Source: Bacteroidales bacterium UBA6366 | GTDB lineage: Bacteria; Bacteroidota; Bacteroidia; Bacteroidales; UBA932 | NCBI GenBank assembly: GCA_002438845.1 | Contig: DJRG01000076.1 | Coordinates: 1 to 10,586 of the forward strand | Direction of reading: 5' to 3' | DNA length: 10,586 nt | Part shown: in pieces, positions 7,701 through 10,586 of the stretch | How positions within the stretch are numbered: position 1 is the stretch's first letter | How the letters are laid out: each line of letters opens with the position of its first letter | Position numbers and translations under genes: made by a program | Notes under the pieces: model-generated | What the model was told of the DNA's origin: nothing | Database searches by the model: none | The model's input: only the letters and a program-made list of their open reading frames with translations

Positions 7701-10298
7701 CCTGCTGTCGCCCTCTCTCGGAACCTTCACTCCGACGTAGGATGAATATGGTGAATATGGAACCGACATTGAGTTGAAGCTGACATCCCCGCCTTGCTCC
7801 TCGACCGATGCCAAGATGTCAGCCCTCAGCATTCCGGGAGCGCCGGCTGCCTCTGGCATCTCGACGTCCTGTCTCGTGTGTCCGTTCTGGTCGAGCCGTG
7901 TGTCGATCAAGGCATGTTCGCTGAAGGAGAACTCGGACAGCGGGCTTGTGAAGGTGTAGCCCTCGAATCCCTTGAATGTCGAGGAACCTTTCTTAAGAAT
8001 CATGCTGACCTTGGCTCTCAGGCCGGCGGCTGGCGGGCCTGTAAGCCAGCTGGAGGCAATGTCCACAGGAAGCGTCCGTCCACCATCGATCACCTCTTTG
8101 CCGAAATTCAGGTTTATTTTCAATCTGTTAGGCTTGATGCTCTCGATTCTCAGGGCCTTGTGGAAAGAGGCCCCGCCAATTTTGAAATAGGCATGCCATG
8201 TCCCCGTAGGATCCTCGGCCTTGGTTGGAATGTTGAAGACATAGAAACCGTTTTTCCCATTGCTGTTGATCTGCTTCGTGTAGAACTGCCCTTCCGGTGT
8301 GTAAACCTCCAGGACTGTCGGATGGCTGTCAGGAATATTATTCTCTTTGTCCTCCAGAATCATCGTGACATGGAGCGTGTCTCCTGGCCTCCAGACGCCT
8401 CTCTCTCCGTAGATGAAAGCCTTCAGCCCCTTTTCCAAGGTCTTTCCGCCGACATCGAACCGGCTCAGGGATTTCTGCTCACCTTCGGTCACTTTCAGGT
8501 AGCTGGTGGCCCCGCCTCTTTTCGCCACCACGACGAACGGCTTGCCGGAAAGGGCGATCTCTGCCATTCCGTCAGTGCCTGTCTTGGCGTAGCCGATCTC
8601 TTTCAGCTGGTAGCTGTAGACATAGAGCTCCGCGTTGAAGACGGGATCTGTCGAAAGGATGTCGCTCACGCTGACCCAGATTCTGTCACCGCCGGAGAAT
8701 TTGGCGATGACTCCGAGATTTGATGTAAGAAGATTGATCGACGGAAATCTGTCGTCCTCCATGTAGTAGGTAGGTTTGAGAGGGTTGTCCCTGTCCTTCC
8801 AAGAGTAACTGTTCCAGTCGTAGAAGCTGTCGTAATAGTCTGGGTAAGGCCTGTCCCACTCCTCATCATCCTTTTCCGTGATGCTCTCGGACGAGATGAT
8901 GACCATCTTGTCGGTAGGTGCGCCGCTCTTGAAGGAGTCATTTTTCCCATAGAGTGAATATTCCTGTTTGAATGACAGCCTTATGCGATAGATGGCGCCT
9001 GGCTCCTGCTTGAACAGCCCCGAGAGATCAACCGAATAATCCTGCCATTTGTGCAGATTCTTCGACGGATCGGAGTCCAGACGTACACACCTTTTGTAGA
9101 CCAGCCTTCCGCATCGGCGCAGAGAGTTTGCTCCGGAAAGGTCATTGTCCTGAAGGAATGTCAGCACATTCTCTTCATAGATTTGGATTACCCTGATGTC
9201 CACAGCGTTGAGGTTCACCGCCTTGAAAGGCAGGATGAGCTCTTTGGAATTTGGAAGTATCGTTCCGGAGACAGGAATCTCAACCGCGGGCTTTTCTTCG
9301 GTCGCCGAGAATTTTTGTGAATATTCCTGGCCGAGCCTTGCCCCGTCATGACTTTTGACCGCATCTGAAATCCTCAGCGTGACTGGGCCGTCCGTCGGAT
9401 TTTCGTAGAATACTTTCACGTGAGCGTTTTCTGACTGGATGTAGCTGCGTCCGACACCCTCAAGGGTGAACAGGCCGGAATTGTCATCGATGTCGGCCAG
9501 GGCTTCGGTGAAGTAGATGTCTATGTAAGGATCGTCATCATCCACCCTTTCCGCGCTCAGCACCTTGAAATCATTCATCGCCGGAATTTTGATCTCCAGT
9601 CTGGAATCGGTGACGAAACCGGTGTCGCCGGACTTCAGGCTGATCTTCAGAGTCCTGTCCTTTGAGTCTCTGGGAAGTGAGATGATCTCGAAATGAAAAT
9701 TAAGCGGATTTGTCCCGGCTGTCACATTGACTTCCGCGCTTTTGGACGGGTAGTCATATTCAAGCATCTTCTGGACTTTCTCGAGAGGAAGTTCTTCTGT
9801 AAGGGAGATCGTGCCTTCAACGCTGGCCTTGTCCGGCGATGCCGCGGTGATGGTGATCTCGCTCATTGAAAGTACGGCTTCCTTTATGGCGACCAGAAAC
9901 TTGAATGAGAACTTCTTGAATTTCCTGTTCCCGACTTTCTGGAGTTTGTCCAGCCGGAGTTTTCCGGTGTATGCCTGTCCCGGTTTCAATGCCCCGTTTT
10001 GGGGAATGAACTCGATCGTGTTGGCTGAGAGCCATCTGGCCGTTCCTTTTACCGATGGGGTGAACGTGAGTATCCCGTCTTTCAAGTCGGCCCCGGGAGT
10101 GGCTTCGGCAATGTCGGAAGCAAGCTCCACACGTATGGTTGACTTGTCCGAGATTATTCCGCCTGTGTAGGCTTTGATGAAAGTAGCGAATTCGATGCTC
10201 TGTCCCTTGCTTTTGCCAAAACGGCTGCATGAAGAGTATGTCGCGGCCAGCAGCAACACTGACAGGATGACGATGAGATTTCTTGCCGATGATTTCAT
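4764..10298 (-). CDS. Bacterial alpha-2-macroglobulin, thioester-containing lipoprotein (YfhM/ECAM-type)
   Basis: The protein has 1844 residues, longer than E. coli YfhM (about 1650). It starts with a lipoprotein signal (MKSSARN, hydrophobic core, predicted lipidated Cys24 in TYSSCS). Beta-rich macroglobulin domains follow. YGERGVWRPGD (from Tyr630) is a hallmark MG-domain motif and AVVDEG (around Asp1127) precedes the bait region. The bait is probably residues 1166-1194, ahead of the conserved PMYVGSVRIMLVAAKDG segment. CTEQ (Cys1404-Gln1407) is the internal thioester, set in a helical thioester domain of roughly 1390-1650. The C-terminal MG10-type domain includes YRDIRDDRVSWFFDL. Cleavage of the bait should expose the thioester and covalently trap a protease. 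It sits at the membrane in the periplasm, or possibly the surface; the sequence does not decide. It is first gene of an operon with pbpC. The frame stays open to an ATG at 10478, but I chose 10298: the signal peptide begins there, and a promoter lies within the 60-codon extension. Confidence 0.95.
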   Translation of the reverse strand: MKSSARNLIVILSVLLLAATYSSCSRFGKSKGQSIEFATFIKAYTGGIISDKSTIRVELASDIAEATPGADLKDGILTFTPSVKGTARWLSANTIEFIPQNGALKPGQAYTGKLRLDKLQKVGNRKFKKFSFKFLVAIKEAVLSMSEITITAASPDKASVEGTISLTEELPLEKVQKMLEYDYPSKSAEVNVTAGTNPLNFHFEIISLPRDSKDRTLKISLKSGDTGFVTDSRLEIKIPAMNDFKVLSAERVDDDDPYIDIYFTEALADIDDNSGLFTLEGVGRSYIQSENAHVKVFYENPTDGPVTLRISDAVKSHDGARLGQEYSQKFSATEEKPAVEIPVSGTILPNSKELILPFKAVNLNAVDIRVIQIYEENVLTFLQDNDLSGANSLRRCGRLVYKRCVRLDSDPSKNLHKWQDYSVDLSGLFKQEPGAIYRIRLSFKQEYSLYGKNDSFKSGAPTDKMVIISSESITEKDDEEWDRPYPDYYDSFYDWNSYSWKDRDNPLKPTYYMEDDRFPSINLLTSNLGVIAKFSGGDRIWVSVSDILSTDPVFNAELYVYSYQLKEIGYAKTGTDGMAEIALSGKPFVVVAKRGGATSYLKVTEGEQKSLSRFDVGGKTLEKGLKAFIYGERGVWRPGDTLHVTMILEDKENNIPDSHPTVLEVYTPEGQFYTKQINSNGKNGFYVFNIPTKAEDPTGTWHAYFKIGGASFHKALRIESIKPNRLKINLNFGKEVIDGGRTLPVDIASSWLTGPPAAGLRAKVSMILKKGSSTFKGFEGYTFTSPLSEFSFSEHALIDTRLDQNGHTRQDVEMPEAAGAPGMLRADILASVEEQGGDVSFNSMSVPYSPYSSYVGVKVPREGDSRYLETDKDYKIKVAVVDKDGKRVTGHNLRYSIYKMKWSWWWESRSESLDSYVNGPSANVVATGSVKSGSEDIFIPFKVEYPDWGRYLVIVTDTESGHVSGDIIYVDWPSYRGRSSKTDPDALTMLSFSTDKDSYDVGETVTVYIPAATKGQALVSLENSRKVLSRVWVKTSAEDDATYSFKVTADMAPNFYIHVTLVQPHEKSGNDLPIRLYGVRPIMVNDKGSHLEPVITMPDVLRPDENFTIKVKERNGRPMTYTLAVVDEGLLDLTAFKTPDPWSVMYAREALGVSTWDLYDDVIGAYSGRFSPMFSIGGDENVIVGAKKDNRFNPVVKFIGPFTLQNGSATHKMRLPMYVGSVRIMLVAAKDGTYGNAEKTVPVRSPLMVLPSLPRVIGTGEKVSMPVNVFALEDGVKEAEVSVKIDGPLKLVGGAKALVKFAKPGDKIVNFNLEATGTGTAVIYVAAAGDGHKANDKITLQVRNSNPPVITVSRAIIGKGADKHLNFIPFTSDENQWATLELTGFPSVDCGGIFSFLSDYSYNCTEQISSKGITLLAIRNMLPKDKQKEIDSMIPDLLQQLYQRQLGNGGFVYWPGSADANGWVSSMAGEFMISAAQNGFNVSKGVLASWSRFQKSSVQDYRNSDNVGQGDLNQAYRLYTLALNGEAESGAMNRLKESESLSGQAGWMLASTYSLTGKKTVAKEIISKLKTDFQNHHEAIGTFGSPVRDKAIALEAMVLVDDLPNAMDLAQELAEAISGGCHMTQELAFTTTAMRRLAMKVGSGSLSAEVRQGGNTTTVKTAKSIHSMSVDTQDGDIEVTNTTDGTIYATLITSVRPEVGDRVEAKSSGLSLKVVYSTESGRILNPHDIPQGTDFTVTVSVGNTNGSKDYTNLALTEMIPSGWEIVNDRLFGGEISTATYSYRDIRDDRVSWFFDLAKGSSKTFRIKMHASYQGEFILPAVKCEAMYDPHIAANTASGKAKVSE
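6078..6089 (-). other. Thioester motif CTEQ of the alpha-2-macroglobulin
   Basis: TGC ACC GAG CAG encodes Cys1404-Thr-Glu-Gln1407. In thioester macroglobulins the Cys side chain and the Gln side chain form the reactive bond within CxEQ. Its presence separates this protein from the YfaS (MagD) class, which lacks the thioester. It lies about 210-240 residues after the presumed bait region, close to the spacing in E. coli YfhM. Confidence 0.9.
6717..6803 (-). other. Presumed protease bait region of the alpha-2-macroglobulin
   Basis: Residues 1166-1194 (Tyr-Ser-Gly-Arg-Phe through Arg-Phe-Asn-Pro) lie between the AVVDEG/YAREALGV segment and the conserved PMYVGSVRI segment, where macroglobulins carry the exposed bait loop. 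The stretch is rich in Gly, Asp, Asn, Arg and Lys and has several candidate cut sites (Arg, Lys-Lys, Phe, Met). That would suit broad-specificity trapping. The boundaries are inferred from position only. Confidence 0.5.
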
Positions 10299-10333
10299 TT
10301 TATACCTTAATATATAAGTATTCTTGCAATCCT

Positions 10334-10364
10334 CAAATTTAGGAATTCTTTTCCGTATAATCAA
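10334..10364 (-). promoter_or_regulatory. Predicted Bacteroidota promoter of the macroglobulin-pbpC operon
   Basis: On the minus strand TTG (10362-10364) and TAAATTTG (10334-10341) are separated by exactly 20 nt, the same architecture as the M48 promoter. The leader to the ATG at 10298 would be about 30 nt and contains a weak AAGG seven bases before the start. The promoter lies inside the extension of the reading frame upstream of 10298, which supports the shorter start. Confidence 0.7.
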
Positions 10365-10414
10365 AGGTGAGTTGTGAATATACCTGTGGTGACAAAATGT
10401 CAGTCTTCCGCCGC

Positions 10415-10430
10415 TGGCACATCCTTTGAT
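10415..10430 (+). promoter_or_regulatory. Sigma-54-like promoter element upstream of groES (weak candidate)
   Basis: TGGCAC, five bases, then TTGAT resembles the sigma-54 consensus TGGCAC-N5-TTGCW. It has one mismatch, at the important C of the -12 GC. No good TAnnTTTG box with correctly spaced TTG was found for groES; the nearest is TAGATTTA at 10464-10471, which lacks a spaced TTG. Either could be the real promoter, or the true one was missed. Confidence 0.18.
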
Positions 10431-10443
10431 TTTGTCTGCATGT

Positions 10444-10461
10444 CTCCGGAGTGAGCCGGAG
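10444..10461 (+). repeat. Inverted repeat CTCCGG-N6-CCGGAG ahead of groES
   Basis: Two perfect 6-bp GC-rich arms flank a 6-nt spacer, ending 33 nt before the groES ATG. It could be a regulator operator or a hairpin in the groES leader. No U-run follows, so it is not an intrinsic terminator. It stands out from the AT-rich sequence immediately after it. Confidence 0.6.
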
Positions 10462-10466
10462 CGTAG

Positions 10467-10486
10467 ATTTAAAAACATTTAAAAAC
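10467..10486 (+). repeat. Tandem 10-bp A-rich repeat in the groES leader
   Basis: ATTTAAAAAC occurs twice with no gap, ending 8 nt before the groES start codon. An A-rich, unstructured segment before the start is typical of efficient translation in Bacteroidota, which rely little on Shine-Dalgarno pairing, so a role in strong groES translation is plausible. No Shine-Dalgarno sequence is present. Confidence 0.7.
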
Positions 10487-10494
10487 TTTATATC

Positions 10495-10586
10495 ATGATT
10501 AAACCATTGGCAGACAGAGTCTTGGTTGAGCCTAAAGAGGCTGAGACGAAGACAGCTTCAGGTCTTTATATTCCTGACACAGCAAA
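10495..10586 (+). CDS. groES: Co-chaperonin GroES (partial, runs off the right edge)
   Basis: The first 30 residues, beginning MIKPLADRVLVEP and continuing to SGLYIPDTA, are a clear GroES N-terminus: the KPLxDRVLVEP strand and the start of the mobile loop segment (KTASGLYIP) that docks onto GroEL. GroES caps the GroEL cage as a heptamer and assists protein folding in the cytoplasm. About two thirds of the expected 90-odd residues lie beyond the window. groEL is expected next in the same operon but is not visible. It is transcribed away from the macroglobulin operon. Confidence 0.96.
   Translation, partial: MIKPLADRVLVEPKEAETKTASGLYIPDTA

Larger units (their letters stand above)
10299..10494. 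other. Divergent intergenic region between the macroglobulin gene and groES
   Basis: This 196-bp stretch serves two divergent genes. The left part holds the macroglobulin promoter. The right part holds an inverted repeat, a tandem A-rich repeat and candidate groES promoter elements, described separately. I see no RNA gene here and no CIRCE heat-shock element (TTAGCACTC-N9-GAGTGCTAA). Confidence 0.7.

Noticed and set aside
7794..8723. Long plus-strand open frame of 309 codons opposite the macroglobulin gene
   Set aside because: It is wholly antisense to a gene with clear domain motifs, its product shows no recognisable domain, and no promoter-like sequence precedes it.

Overview
The window looks like chromosomal DNA from a member of the Bacteroidota, most likely the Bacteroidales. 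The evidence is threefold. Promoters match the Bacteroides type (a TTG at about -33, about 20 nt, then TAnnTTTG). Shine-Dalgarno sequences are weak or absent. The partial GroES at the right edge and the lipoproteins with loose lipoboxes are also typical. I did not identify a genus.

Layout, left to right. (1) Positions 24-848, minus strand: a MerR-family regulator with a GyrI-like ligand-binding domain, resembling BmrR. (2) Positions 849-1136: an AT-rich intergenic stretch with a perfect 13-bp inverted repeat plus a third copy of its core, and a 38-codon ORF of unknown origin. It lies directly beyond the 3' end of the tmRNA gene, a common integration site for mobile elements. (3) Positions 1137-1533, minus strand: ssrA (tmRNA), with tag reading frame ADNNYALAA. 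(4) Positions 1706-2506, plus strand: an M48-family metalloprotease lipoprotein with a clear promoter. (5) Positions 2512-10298, minus strand: a two-gene operon of a thioester-containing bacterial alpha-2-macroglobulin lipoprotein followed, after 5 nt, by penicillin-binding protein 1C. (6) From 10495 to the right edge, plus strand: the start of groES, divergent from the operon across a 196-bp region carrying both genes' control signals.

The main functional unit is the alpha-2-macroglobulin/PBP1C pair. In the accepted model for the E. coli homologues (YfhM/ECAM and PbpC), the macroglobulin traps proteases that have crossed a damaged outer membrane, and PBP1C repairs the peptidoglycan. The M48 protease converges on this operon with 5 bp between stop codons, so all three envelope proteins sit together, but the sequence does not show a functional link for the protease. 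tmRNA (ribosome rescue) and GroES (folding) are housekeeping quality-control genes. I found no CRISPR array, insertion sequence, rRNA or tRNA gene, and no clearly undescribed system. The strongest leads are the tmRNA-adjacent repeat cluster, the cysteine/histidine cluster in PBP1C, and the groES/macroglobulin control region.
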